A stretch of 64,000 nucleotides of DNA from an uncultured Pseudomonadales bacterium (GTDB lineage Bacteria; Pseudomonadota; Gammaproteobacteria; Pseudomonadales; Azotimanducaceae), in the NCBI GenBank assembly GCA_951813295.1, contig CATOTI010000002.1, forward strand, positions 2,294,001 to 2,358,000, given 5' to 3'. Positions 23,521 through 32,818 of this stretch are shown here, piece by piece. The notes beneath the pieces are model-generated. The model ran no database searches. It saw only the letters and a list, made by a program, of their open reading frames with translations, and was not told the DNA's origin. The translations under genes and the position numbers were made by a program. Every line of letters begins with the position of its first letter. Position 1 is the first letter of the stretch.

Positions 23521-26500
23521 CTAGCCGCCGCCGATACTTCCCTGACCCTGCGGCGTCGCGATGGGGCCTTCCTGCGTTTCGGCTTCCGGTGTGCTCAAGA
23601 GCCCGCGAACGAATGCTTTGATTTCGGCCAGCATGCTGTAACAGACGGGTACGAGGATCAGCGTGATGATCGTCGAGAAAACGATCCCGAAGGCGAGCGA
23701 GACGGCCATCGGCACGACGATCTGGGCCTGCATCGATTTCTCGAGGACGAGTGGTACGAGCCCGAAGAACGTCGTCAGCGACGTCAAGGTGATGGCGCGA
23801 AAACGCGACATCCCGGACTCGATCGCGGCTTCCATGACGCTCATTCCGCTGGCGACCCGCTTGTTCACGAAGTCGACCATGATGAGGCTGTCGTTCACGA
23901 CAACGCCGGCGAGCGCCACGATCCCGATGAAGGAAACCGAGCTCAATGGAATGCCGACGATGAGGTGACCCACGACCGCGCCAACGATCCCGAAGGGAAT
24001 CGACACCATGATGAGGAGCGGCTGTAGGTAGGACTTCAGCGGGATCGCCATCAGAACGTAGATCCCGAGCAGCGCGATGCCGAACGAGCTGAACATCTCC
24101 CACTGCGTCTCGAGATCCTCGACGGCGGCACCGTCGAGACCGGCGCGAACACCGGGATAGCGCTGTAGGAGCTCGGGGACGAAGGTGGCATAGACCTGCC
24201 CGATCAGCCGGCCGGGTTCGATCTGGGTGAGATCCGCGTTCGACGTCACGGATATCGCGCGCTGGCCATCGACACGTTTGATCGAGCTGTAGCCGCGTTC
24301 GAGGTCGTACGACGCGACGGCGTAGAACGGCACTTCCCGACCGTCGGGGGAGCGGATCCACATGTTCTCGAGGTTGCCGATCGAACGGCGTTCCGAGCGC
24401 GGATATCGCACCATCACGCGGACTTCGGAATCGCCCCGCTGAATGCGTTGGGACTCGGCCCCGTAGAAGGCCTGGCGTACCTGGCCTGCGAGATCGGCCA
24501 GCGTGATGCCGAGCGATTCTGCTTCGGGCTTGATCGAAAGCTTGATTTCCTCGGGTCCGGCCTGCGCGGATGAGGTGACTTCGTAGAGACCGTCGTACGT
24601 GCGCAAGTGGTCGGCGAGTTCGCCTGCCGCGGCTTCCAGGAGGTCGAAGTCGCGCCCGATCAGTCGAAACGCGATGGGGGGCCCGCCGCCGCCCATGCGA
24701 TTCATCGAGCGGAACTCCATCGTCTGCGTTCCGGCGATGCCGCCGACTTTCTCTCGCCAGCGCGTTTCGATTTCCTTCGGCGAGACGATACGTTCGTCGC
24801 CGCCGGCGAGTTCGACCTGGAACCCGGCCGTGCTGCCGCCGATCCAGGCCGACATGTTCTTGATGACGGGTTCCGAAAGATTTCGTTCGGCGACGATCTC
24901 GTCGTTCACCTCACGCAGCGAACCGTCCATCTGCCGGATGATGCCGGCGATCAGTGCATCGGGTGCGCCTTCCCGAAGTTCGACGTTAGCGCTCAAGAAA
25001 TCGGCCTCGAACTCGGGCGCGAAGACGATCCGCACGTAGCCACCACCGACGATGCCGAGCGTGAGAATCGCCATCGAGATGAAGGAAACGATGGTGATCC
25101 AGCGATGCGTGATCGCGCCGCGCAACAGCGGCTGGTAGACGTTGTGAATGAAACGTTTGAGGTGCCGGTCGACGAATTCGGTGATGCCGCGTTTGCCATG
25201 CCCCGCGCCGCGCATGATGGCGAGGTGGGACGGCAGGATGAGCTTGCTCTCGATGAGCGAGAAGAGCAGACAGAAGATGACGACCCAACCGACCGCGGCC
25301 GAGAAGGACGCCATGCGTCCTTCGAGGAAGAGCACGAGGGGCGCGAACGCCATGATCGTCGTCAGGACGCCGAACGTCGCGGGCACGGCGACCCGTTGGG
25401 CACCCTCCACGATCGCCTTGATCGAATAACCCTGTTTTTCGGTCTCGGCGTATGAACTCTCGGCAATGATGATTGCGTCGTCGACGACGATGCCGAGTAC
25501 CAGAATGAAGCCGAACAGGCTCATCAGGTTGATGGTGACGCCGACGCTTTCGATCATCGTAAAGGCGCCGAGGAAAGCGACGGCGGTTCCCACGACGACC
25601 CAGAAGGCGATCTTTGCGTGTAGGAAGAGCCCCAGGATCACGAACACGAGAACGGCGCCCATGATCATGTTCTTCATCATCATGTCCATGCGCCCGGACA
25701 GGAGCTCGGTCGTATCGCCCCACGGCGTGATCTTCACGCCCGGCGGTAGCGTGGCGCGTCGTTCCTCGACGAACGCGCGTGCCGCTGCGCTCACCTGGAT
25801 CGGGTCTTCGTCGTCGTTTGCCTGCACGACGAGGCCAAACGATCGCTCGCCGTTGAAGAAGGAATAGCTCTCTGTTTCGGCGAAACCGTCGCGGATCGTG
25901 GCGATATCGCCGAGACGCACCCGAGTGCCGTTCGCTTCCGTGAGCATGAGGATGTTGGCGAATTCCTCGCCGGTGTAGGCCTGGCCGGTCGCGCGCAGGC
26001 GGATGTTGCCGGAGTCCGCTTTGATCGTCCCGCCGGGTAGGTCGATCGACCAGCGACGAATGATCTGCGAGACCTGATCGAGCGTCAGGCCGTACTGCCG
26101 CAAGGTGTCTTCGGAAACTTCGATGGAAATCTCGAACGGACGCGCGCCGCGGACCTCGACATAGGAGATGCCGGGTCGGGCAAGCATTTCGTCACGCAAC
26201 CGGTCGGCGAGTTCCTTGAGCGATGCCTCATCGAGATCACCACCCGAGACCTGAATGGCGAGTGCCTGATTGCGCCAGGTGTACTTCGAGATGACGGGGC
26301 GTTCGGTCTCGCCTGGGAATGTCGAGATGCTGTCGATGGCGAGCTTGATCTCATCCATCACGTCCGCGAGTTCGTAGTCGGACTCGATCTCGATGTTGAC
26401 GGAGCCCATGCTTTCGCCCGCGACCGAGTCGACGCGTCGTATCCCCTTGATGGTCTCGATGGCTTCTTCGATCTTGACGACCACGCCGCGCTCGACTTCT

Positions 26501-26691
26501 TCGGGCGAACCGCCGTTGTAGGCGACCTGCACGCGAATCTGATCGAAGTTGGCTTCGGGAAACATCTCCTTCTTGGTGTTGAACGCACCGTAGAGCCCGA
26601 GGACGGCGATGCACATCATCAGGAGGTTTGCGGCGACGTGGTTTTTCGCGAACCAGCCGATCAAGCCTTTGACTTCTGCTTCTTCAGCCAC
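23521..26691 (-). CDS. RND efflux transporter, inner-membrane permease (AcrB/HAE1 family)
   Basis: A 1056-residue protein starting with a transmembrane helix (WFAKNHVAANLLMMCIAVLG). It has large periplasmic loops after TM1 and TM7 and the TM4 proton-relay region VLGIVVDDAIIIAE, with the Asp pair typical of the family, mirrored by VALAGVVVNDSLIMVDFVN in the second half. Such pumps form trimers that export drugs, lipids or solvents through a tripartite channel. It overlaps the adaptor gene by 8 bp. No outer-membrane TolC-like partner is encoded nearby. Confidence 0.95.
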   Translation of the reverse strand: MAEEAEVKGLIGWFAKNHVAANLLMMCIAVLGLYGAFNTKKEMFPEANFDQIRVQVAYNGGSPEEVERGVVVKIEEAIETIKGIRRVDSVAGESMGSVNIEIESDYELADVMDEIKLAIDSISTFPGETERPVISKYTWRNQALAIQVSGGDLDEASLKELADRLRDEMLARPGISYVEVRGARPFEISIEVSEDTLRQYGLTLDQVSQIIRRWSIDLPGGTIKADSGNIRLRATGQAYTGEEFANILMLTEANGTRVRLGDIATIRDGFAETESYSFFNGERSFGLVVQANDDEDPIQVSAAARAFVEERRATLPPGVKITPWGDTTELLSGRMDMMMKNMIMGAVLVFVILGLFLHAKIAFWVVVGTAVAFLGAFTMIESVGVTINLMSLFGFILVLGIVVDDAIIIAESSYAETEKQGYSIKAIVEGAQRVAVPATFGVLTTIMAFAPLVLFLEGRMASFSAAVGWVVIFCLLFSLIESKLILPSHLAIMRGAGHGKRGITEFVDRHLKRFIHNVYQPLLRGAITHRWITIVSFISMAILTLGIVGGGYVRIVFAPEFEADFLSANVELREGAPDALIAGIIRQMDGSLREVNDEIVAERNLSEPVIKNMSAWIGGSTAGFQVELAGGDERIVSPKEIETRWREKVGGIAGTQTMEFRSMNRMGGGGPPIAFRLIGRDFDLLEAAAGELADHLRTYDGLYEVTSSAQAGPEEIKLSIKPEAESLGITLADLAGQVRQAFYGAESQRIQRGDSEVRVMVRYPRSERRSIGNLENMWIRSPDGREVPFYAVASYDLERGYSSIKRVDGQRAISVTSNADLTQIEPGRLIGQVYATFVPELLQRYPGVRAGLDGAAVEDLETQWEMFSSFGIALLGIYVLMAIPLKSYLQPLLIMVSIPFGIVGAVVGHLIVGIPLSSVSFIGIVALAGVVVNDSLIMVDFVNKRVASGMSVMEAAIESGMSRFRAITLTSLTTFFGLVPLVLEKSMQAQIVVPMAVSLAFGIVFSTIITLILVPVCYSMLAEIKAFVRGLLSTPEAETQEGPIATPQGQGSIGGG

Positions 26692-27844
26692 TTAAGCGCA
26701 CCTTCATGCCGGGGAGGGGTTGATCGGGAGGATTCAGGCAATAGCGATCGCCGTTCTTGATGCCGCCGTCGATGAACGCCGATCGTTCGCTCGTGCGGAC
26801 GACGTTCACGGGTCGAGGCTGGATGCGGAGTTCGTCGTCGACCACCCAGACCGTGTCGCCACGATGTAGCGCACTGCGCGGCACAACGAACAACGCACCA
26901 CCCTCGCGGCCTTGAATCTCGGCGGAAACGAACGTGCCGATCCGCGCGGGCGTCCTGCCGGTTCGGGCCGTGTCGTAGGGATCGACGATTTCGGCGACGA
27001 CGTGCAGTACTCGGCGGGTTTCGTCGAATACGCCCTCCGAGCGGACGATCGCTCCCCACCAGGTATGCAGTTCGCCGCCGAGGCTTGCCGTCAGCGACAC
27101 CGGGAGGCTCGATTGGCGGCCGGGTTGCGGTAGTTCGATGTAGCGCAGATCGGCCTGGGTCAGCGGCAGCCGGACCTCGGCGTAGTCGGTACCGAAGACT
27201 TCGGCGAGCGGCGTGCCTGTATTGACGTACTGACCTAGGTCCGCGCGTTTGGCGCGCACCATGCCGGCGTAAGGCGCCCGGATGACGGTTCGCTCGAGGT
27301 CCTCGGTGGCCTGGCTCAGGTCCGCTTCGGCCGATTCGAGTGAAGCCATGGCTTCGGCGAGCTGGGGTTTTCTAAGCGTGAGTTCCGAAGCCTCGGCCGC
27401 GGTCGCGTCGAGCTGGCGCAAACGTTGCCAATCCTCGAGCGCGTACCCGGCAAGTGCCGTTTCAGTGGCGACCTGGGTCTCGGCCCGCGCGACCGCCGCG
27501 GCGGCACGCTTGAGATTGGTTTCGTAGAGTCGCGGGTCGATACGAACGAGGACGTCGCCGGCGTCGAAAAGACCGCCCGAGACGAAAGAGTCGCTCACTT
27601 CGATGATCTGGCCGGAGACTTCCGACTGAAGCGTCGTCTCGGTTCTCGGGGTGACCGAGCCCTGCGAGTAGATGGAAAACGTTACCGACTCGCGCATCGC
27701 TTCGGCGACCTCGACGAGTAGGCTGGGCGGCGGCGGCGGCCTGGTCGGGACCTGCTCGCGACTCATGAACATCGCGGCCGCGCCCAACGTGGCGCCGCCG
27801 ATGATCGCGAATCCAATGAAGACCCAAGCGAGTTTGCGTATCAC
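26684..27844 (-). CDS. RND efflux periplasmic adaptor (membrane-fusion protein)
   Basis: A 386-residue adaptor with an N-terminal membrane anchor (LAWVFIGFAIIGGATLGAAA), a barrel-sandwich/lipoyl half motif (GQIIEVSDSFVSGGLFDAGD, then VLVRIDP), an alpha-helical hairpin (~95-165) and the second lipoyl half (TVIRAPYAGMVRAKRADLGQ). It links the permease to an outer-membrane channel. It is the first gene of the pump operon. Confidence 0.95.
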   Translation of the reverse strand: MIRKLAWVFIGFAIIGGATLGAAAMFMSREQVPTRPPPPPSLLVEVAEAMRESVTFSIYSQGSVTPRTETTLQSEVSGQIIEVSDSFVSGGLFDAGDVLVRIDPRLYETNLKRAAAAVARAETQVATETALAGYALEDWQRLRQLDATAAEASELTLRKPQLAEAMASLESAEADLSQATEDLERTVIRAPYAGMVRAKRADLGQYVNTGTPLAEVFGTDYAEVRLPLTQADLRYIELPQPGRQSSLPVSLTASLGGELHTWWGAIVRSEGVFDETRRVLHVVAEIVDPYDTARTGRTPARIGTFVSAEIQGREGGALFVVPRSALHRGDTVWVVDDELRIQPRPVNVVRTSERSAFIDGGIKNGDRYCLNPPDQPLPGMKVRLSG

Positions 27845-28067
27845 ACCGACTATTCCCTGATCCGACCGCTTGGCCGACGTATCGCCCGACGAACCGCCTT
27901 TGATTCGAAGTTTTCCGTACGCTACGTCGTCAAGTTGTGAAACGATTCGCGCGCAACAGCGAACTTCGTCGCCTCATCGATCGCAGTGGGGTGCTAAAAA
28001 AGGAGCGGGCAAGCTTAGCCGATTCTCGCTTCTTCTTCGAATGTGGTGCGGCCAAAGGTGTCGGACA

Positions 28068-28865
28068 ATGAATGAGACGGGGCGTGATCCCGCGCGGACG
28101 AGAGCGATAGAGGCGGCGCGATTCGAGCGCGACGGCTTCGTCGTCGCGCGCTCGCTCGCCTCAGCCGACGAGCTTTTACGCCTGAACGACCTCGTCTCCG
28201 ATGCGCTCGATCCGTTGGTCGGACCGGCGGAATTCGAGGTCGACGTTGGCTACCCGGGTGCGCCGTCGAATCGTGACGACCCCGGCGGTTCGACGCCGCG
28301 GCGGCTCCTGAATGCGTTCGCTCGGGGTCGTGAGTTCCAAGCCTGGGCGTTGAACGCGCACCTCGGAGCGCGACTACGGCAGTTTCTGGGTTCCGACGTC
28401 GCGGTTTCGCAGTGCCATCACAACTGCATCATGACCAAACACCCGGGCTTCTCGTCGCTCACGATGTGGCATCAGGACAATCGCTATTGGTCCTTCGATC
28501 GAGAAGAGCTGACGTCGGTCTGGCTCGCGCTCGGGCGCGAGGACGCGCGCAACGGTGCGTTGCACGTCATTCCCGGGTCGCATGTCGAGGCGATTGATCG
28601 GGGTCGTCTTGATCGAGACCTTTTTCTTAGACCGGAACTGCCCGAGAACAAAGCGCTGATCGATCGGGCCACGGTCGTCGATCTCGAGCCCGGTGACGCG
28701 TTGTTCTTCCACTCACGGCTCTTTCACGCGGCCGGTCGTAATCAGACGGATGACGTGAAGTTGTCGCTCGTATTTACCTACCATAGTGACGACAACCGAC
28801 CGATACCGGGAACGCGATCGTCGCGTTATCCATCGATTGGAGTGCCGATAGTTGAGTTCGAGTGA
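28068..28865 (+). CDS. Phytanoyl-CoA dioxygenase (PhyH) family Fe(II)/2-oxoglutarate oxygenase
   Basis: A 265-residue protein. WHQDN supplies the first two iron ligands (His135, Asp137); a second His lies in FHSRLFHAAGRN (215 or 220), and Arg residues nearby could bind 2-oxoglutarate. The LNAFARG and HVIPGSH segments match PhyH proteins. The family hydroxylates fatty acyl-CoAs, ectoine precursors and phosphonates; no neighbour decides between them. ATG 28068 is chosen over an upstream frame whose codons look non-coding. The gene overlaps the Smr gene by 14 bp. Confidence 0.88.
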   Translation: MNETGRDPARTRAIEAARFERDGFVVARSLASADELLRLNDLVSDALDPLVGPAEFEVDVGYPGAPSNRDDPGGSTPRRLLNAFARGREFQAWALNAHLGARLRQFLGSDVAVSQCHHNCIMTKHPGFSSLTMWHQDNRYWSFDREELTSVWLALGREDARNGALHVIPGSHVEAIDRGRLDRDLFLRPELPENKALIDRATVVDLEPGDALFFHSRLFHAAGRNQTDDVKLSLVFTYHSDDNRPIPGTRSSRYPSIGVPIVEFE

Positions 28866-29472
28866 CGAAGTCGCCGCCGACCGCCAGGCGTTTCTCGAGG
28901 CCATGGATGGTGTCGACAAACTTGCCGACCGTGTCCGCGATCCGGAGGTGGCAAAGGGATCGAAGAAAGAACCCACGGAAGGCCAGCTCCGCCGGCGCGC
29001 GCGCGCCGTTCAGGAGGAAACCCAGGATCCAAACTACCTGACTCTCGGCGAGGTGAAGGCGCTCGAGCCGTATCAGGTCGTCGAATGGAAGAAGGACGGT
29101 GTGCAACCGGAGGTCTTCAAGCGTCTCGGTACGGGCAAGTACACGGTCAGCCATCAGCTCGACTTGCACCGCAAGACGGTCGCGGAAGCACGCACCGCGG
29201 TTTATGCCTTTCTGAAATCGAGCCAGGAGAACGGGGCGCGGGCGATTTCGATTGCCCACGGTCGTGGCGAAAAGAGCCGGACGCCGGCGCGCATCAAGAG
29301 CTATGTGGTGCATTGGCTCGAGCAGACGCCCGAGGTGATCGCTTTCAAATCCGCACCGCGCGAACTCGGCGGGACGGGTGCGACGCTTGTGCTATTGCGC
29401 AAAAGTGACGCCAGCCGTGAGCAAAACCGCGAGATTCACGGCCTCAAATCCGCCGAACCCCCGCTGGGTTAG
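28852..29472 (+). CDS. smrA: Smr-domain protein (SmrA-like endonuclease)
   Basis: A 206-residue protein from TTG 28852. A charged N-terminal region with ALEPYQVVEWKKDGVQ matches SmrA/YdaL proteins. The C-terminal Smr domain has QLDLHRKTVAEARTAV (DLH motif, ~100-115), ISIAHGRGEKS (HGRG motif) and GGTGATLVLL. Smr domains nick DNA or cleave RNA; the HGRG motif is the likely active site. The start overlaps the end of the PhyH gene. Confidence 0.87.
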   Translation: MSSSDEVAADRQAFLEAMDGVDKLADRVRDPEVAKGSKKEPTEGQLRRRARAVQEETQDPNYLTLGEVKALEPYQVVEWKKDGVQPEVFKRLGTGKYTVSHQLDLHRKTVAEARTAVYAFLKSSQENGARAISIAHGRGEKSRTPARIKSYVVHWLEQTPEVIAFKSAPRELGGTGATLVLLRKSDASREQNREIHGLKSAEPPLG

Positions 29473-29475
29473 GCG

Positions 29476-30594
29476 CTAGATTCGGCCCAACTCTCGCTCG
29501 AGTCGTCCTTTCGCCAGGTTGATCCGCAGGATATCGCTCGCCCCTTCGGCGAGACGCAGCGTGCGAACGCGTCGATAGAGTTCTTCGAACGGATGATCGG
29601 TTCGAAGCGCGATCCCGCCGACGAGTTGGATGCCCATGTCGACGACTTCGCCGACCACCTCGGTCGCATAGACCTTGGTGGCGACAGTCTCGTTGAAGAT
29701 GTTCTCGCCCGCGTCGCCCAATCGCGCCGTCCGGTAGAGCATGCTCCGCGCGGCGTAGGCTTTGATGCGCAGGTCCGCGTAGCGCATCCGCACGCCTTCA
29801 CGGGCACCGAGTGGCGTACCGCTTCGGTGCGGCGCGTTGAGATGGTCGGTGACGAAATCGATGACGTAACGGCAGACCCCAATGCTCTCGGCCGCGAAGA
29901 CGAGGCGCGTATTGCCGATTTGGCGTAAGGCGCGGGGAATGCCTTCGCCCGGTTTGCCGATCACGTGCGCGAGCGGAACGTCGACGTCATGGAACTCGAA
30001 ATAGGCGTGGTGGCTGCCGTCGAGCGTGCCGAATCGGGCAGTGACTTCGACGCCCGGGGCATGCCGATCGACGACGACCATCGCCGGGCCGCGGTCGTCG
30101 ATCTCGACGAGTACGTTGATGAAATCCGCGTCGTCACCGCCCGTGACGTAGGACTTCTGACCGTTGATCACGAGTCGATCGCCCTTGATGACGCCCCACG
30201 TCGCGCGCGGTGCTTTGTCGGGTTCGGTGAAACCGAAAGCCGCGCGCTTTTCGCCCGCGAGGAGAGGTGTCAGGTAGGCGCTCTTGAGCGGTTCGTCGAC
30301 GCCGGCCAGAACCCCCGGCCCGGGCCCGAAGAGCCCCGGAAGATGGCCGACGTTGTAGGCGCCGAGCGTGTCGCGCACGGCGGTCATGGCGAGCAGAGAA
30401 GTGCGCGTCCCGCCGAAATCCTCCGGCTGGGTCGTCGTGAAGAGGCCGGCCTCTTTCGAGGCTTCGCGAACGCGTGCGCGAAGCGTCGATGCGTCGATTG
30501 AATCATCGTCTCGCAGCGGGACCAGCGTGTCGCGGGCGAGCGCTTCCGTGCGGTCGCGCAGTGCTGCGATGTCGGTGGGCAATGATTCTGGCAT
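29476..30594 (-). CDS. Acyl-CoA dehydrogenase family protein
   Basis: A 372-residue flavoprotein. It has the FAD-contact segments FGFTEPDKAP and WGVIKGDRLVINGQKSYVTG in the middle domain, and the C-terminal helical bundle with AEGASDILRINLAKGRLE. The catalytic Glu is not obvious, as usual for divergent members, so the reaction (acyl-CoA desaturation or another flavin oxidation) is inferred only from the fold. The membrane protein gene lies just upstream on the same strand. Confidence 0.88.
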   Translation of the reverse strand: MPESLPTDIAALRDRTEALARDTLVPLRDDDSIDASTLRARVREASKEAGLFTTTQPEDFGGTRTSLLAMTAVRDTLGAYNVGHLPGLFGPGPGVLAGVDEPLKSAYLTPLLAGEKRAAFGFTEPDKAPRATWGVIKGDRLVINGQKSYVTGGDDADFINVLVEIDDRGPAMVVVDRHAPGVEVTARFGTLDGSHHAYFEFHDVDVPLAHVIGKPGEGIPRALRQIGNTRLVFAAESIGVCRYVIDFVTDHLNAPHRSGTPLGAREGVRMRYADLRIKAYAARSMLYRTARLGDAGENIFNETVATKVYATEVVGEVVDMGIQLVGGIALRTDHPFEELYRRVRTLRLAEGASDILRINLAKGRLERELGRI

Positions 30595-30604
30595 CAGTTC
30601 TCTC

Positions 30605-31033
30605 TCATTCGGCGGAGTCGGAAAAGAAGCTACCGTCGGTCACCAGCGGTAGGGCGGGAATGAATACCATCACCATGATGCCAAGAAGCAGGATCAGCAT
30701 GATGATGAACGCGTAGTAGACATAGTCTTCTTTCTTGGCGTGCTCGAGCACGATCGTCTCGACCGCCTCGAAGTCGAGCGTCGCGACTGACGACAAGAGG
30801 CGATAGCGGGTCACGCCGTCGCGCCGTCCGGGGAGCCGGACGAAGAGTTCCGGTGTTGCATCCAACCGTTCGATGACGTCGAGCATTGTCATGCTGGTGC
30901 GTTTGGCGATCTGGGTCGGATGAAGTCCCTGGCCCGGGTCCTCCATGAAGCAGTCGACGATCGCAAGCAATCGATTCACCTTGCCGCGGAATCGAAAGTT
31001 CCAGGTCCCGAGGCCGAAGCCCGTGTTTCTCAA
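30605..31033 (-). CDS. Small winged-helix-like protein with C-terminal membrane anchor
   Basis: From TTG 31033 (GGGAG upstream) the protein has about 142 residues. It has a basic N-terminus, a helix-rich stretch with KVNRLLAIVDCFMEDPGQGL and HPTQIAKRTSMTMLDVIERL that looks like a winged helix, and one strong transmembrane segment (YYAFIIMLILLLGIMVMVFI, ~110-130) near the end. No family is recognised. It sits between cmoB and the acyl-CoA dehydrogenase on the same strand, with 14 bp to cmoB, so it is probably co-transcribed. Confidence 0.65.
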   Translation of the reverse strand: MRNTGFGLGTWNFRFRGKVNRLLAIVDCFMEDPGQGLHPTQIAKRTSMTMLDVIERLDATPELFVRLPGRRDGVTRYRLLSSVATLDFEAVETIVLEHAKKEDYVYYAFIIMLILLLGIMVMVFIPALPLVTDGSFFSDSAE

Positions 31034-31047
31034 GGGAAGTGCTCCCG

Positions 31048-32004
31048 TCAGCGCCGCCGCGCGATGATAACGGCGCGTTCCGGGGCCGGATACCCTTCGA
31101 CGGTACGCTTTGGATCCGATTCGTCGAGTGCGTGTTCGAGTGAATGGAACGGCATCCACGGGGTCGGCCGCTGTTCTGCCGTCGTCGTGACGGTCACATC
31201 GACGATCGTCACAGCTTCGAAACCATCGGTGAGCCAGGTTTCGAGATCACGGATGCTTGGGATACAACCGATATTGCGCATATTCGCGTACCGGTCGGTG
31301 GGATAGAGCGTTTCAGGTGCGATGAGAGTTTCGAGGATCAGCTCGCCGCCGCTGGCCAGACATCGAACGAGATCTGCGAGATGCGCTTGTGGGTCGCGGC
31401 GGTGATAGATAACGCCCATCGAACTCACGATGTCGAATGGCGCGTCGGGAATCACGGTCTCGGCGGCGAGCGGCAAGACGACGTTCTTGGCGCGATGCTC
31501 GGATAAGTAGCGTGCGACCGCCAGGTGCTGGACCACGAACAAGAGGGTGGGGTCCACGCCGATGACGTATTCGGCCCCCGCCGCGAGCATGCGCCAGCCG
31601 TAGTAGCCGTTGCCGCAGCCGATATCGAGCACCCGCTTGCCGCGGAAATCGATCGCGTCCGCGATGCGGACCCATTTGCGGTTGGAGCGCCATTCCGAAT
31701 CGACGAAGACGCCGAAAAGCGCAAAAGGACCTTTGCGCCACGGAATCAGCCGCTCGAGCGCTACCTTGAGGTTGTCGCGCTCGAGATCGCTGATCGGCCC
31801 AGTCGCCGTGACCGTGTCACCGAAACTCACCGATCGCGGCATCACACGGGGCATGGATTCGAGCGCTTCGAGCCAACCCGGCAACGAACCATGACTCGTG
31901 TTCTGCCACGCGGTGATTGCCGCGGCGCCGACGTTGCCGTACGCCGCCCAGTCGGCGGCGAGATCTTCGGGGAGGCGCATCAAGGTTCCGCCAGGATCGA
32001 GCAC
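31048..32004 (-). CDS. cmoB: tRNA U34 carboxymethyltransferase CmoB
   Basis: A 318-residue SAM-fold protein close to the E. coli length (323). It has WRSNRKWVRIADAIDFRGKR, then VLDIGCGNGYYGWRMLAAGA (methyltransferase motif I) and SMGVIYHRRDPQAHL. CmoB transfers the carboxymethyl group of carboxy-SAM to 5-hydroxyuridine at wobble position 34, giving cmo5U. It overlaps cmoA, which supplies its substrate, by 25 bp. Confidence 0.96.
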   Translation of the reverse strand: MLDPGGTLMRLPEDLAADWAAYGNVGAAAITAWQNTSHGSLPGWLEALESMPRVMPRSVSFGDTVTATGPISDLERDNLKVALERLIPWRKGPFALFGVFVDSEWRSNRKWVRIADAIDFRGKRVLDIGCGNGYYGWRMLAAGAEYVIGVDPTLLFVVQHLAVARYLSEHRAKNVVLPLAAETVIPDAPFDIVSSMGVIYHRRDPQAHLADLVRCLASGGELILETLIAPETLYPTDRYANMRNIGCIPSIRDLETWLTDGFEAVTIVDVTVTTTAEQRPTPWMPFHSLEHALDESDPKRTVEGYPAPERAVIIARRR

Positions 32005-32702
32005 CAGTTAAGGCATTGAAACCAGACGCGCCGACGGCTGAACCCCGCCCTTTCGAGCCGCGCCTCGTGGGTTGCGAGCGTGTCGATGCGCATCACGTTT
32101 TCGAGGGCCGTACGTTTCTGGCTGATCTCCAGTTCGCTGTAGCCGTTGACGCGTTTGAAATCGAGGTGCGCGGCTTCGTCGAAATCGTCGGTTTGGATTT
32201 TCTCTGAAAGGAGCAGTACGCCGGTGTCGACTAGGTTTGCTCGAATGGTCGTGAGGAGGTCGTCGCGATCCTCGGGCGCCAGGAACTGCAGCGTGTAGTT
32301 GAGCAGGACGGCGTCGGCATCGCGCCACGCGAGGTCCCGAATGTCGGCCTCGACCCACTGAACGCGCTGATCCCGGACGCGCTCGCGGGCGGTCGAGAGC
32401 ATGGCCGTGGATCGGTCGACGGCGATGATTTCGCATTCGGTGTCGCCGACCGCGTCGAGCACGCCCATCGTCGACTCGCCGAGCGAACACCCGAGATCGA
32501 CGATACGGTTCGTTCGACCCAGATGACGAGCGATCAAGCTGCCGCCGAGGCGGGTCACGGTTTCGTAGCCGGGAATCGATCGGCGCACCATGTCGGGGAA
32601 TACGGAACTGACGGATTCATCGAAGATGAAATCGTCGACCGATTCCCGCTTCGATTGGTAAACGCGATCCTGGTCCGGTGCGTCGGGTTGCGACTCTTTC
32701 AT
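31980..32702 (-). CDS. cmoA: Carboxy-SAM synthase CmoA
   Basis: A 240-residue protein with FDESVSSVFPDMVRRSIPGY (the CmoA signature near residue 28), motif I RIVDLGCSLGESTMGVL and NYTLQFLAPEDR. CmoA converts SAM and prephenate to carboxy-SAM. It is the first gene of cmoAB. A divergent 116-bp gap separates it from ppk. Confidence 0.96.
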   Translation of the reverse strand: MKESQPDAPDQDRVYQSKRESVDDFIFDESVSSVFPDMVRRSIPGYETVTRLGGSLIARHLGRTNRIVDLGCSLGESTMGVLDAVGDTECEIIAVDRSTAMLSTARERVRDQRVQWVEADIRDLAWRDADAVLLNYTLQFLAPEDRDDLLTTIRANLVDTGVLLLSEKIQTDDFDEAAHLDFKRVNGYSELEISQKRTALENVMRIDTLATHEARLERAGFSRRRVWFQCLNWCSILAEP

Positions 32703-32818
32703 GAAGATTCCGTGACTGAACGAAGGGCGGCGAACCCGAATGCTAGTATTTCGCGCCGTTTTTGTGACGTTCCAAGCGGTATAAGGAAGACGTTCGCTTC
32801 GAACGACCGGAGAAAGCC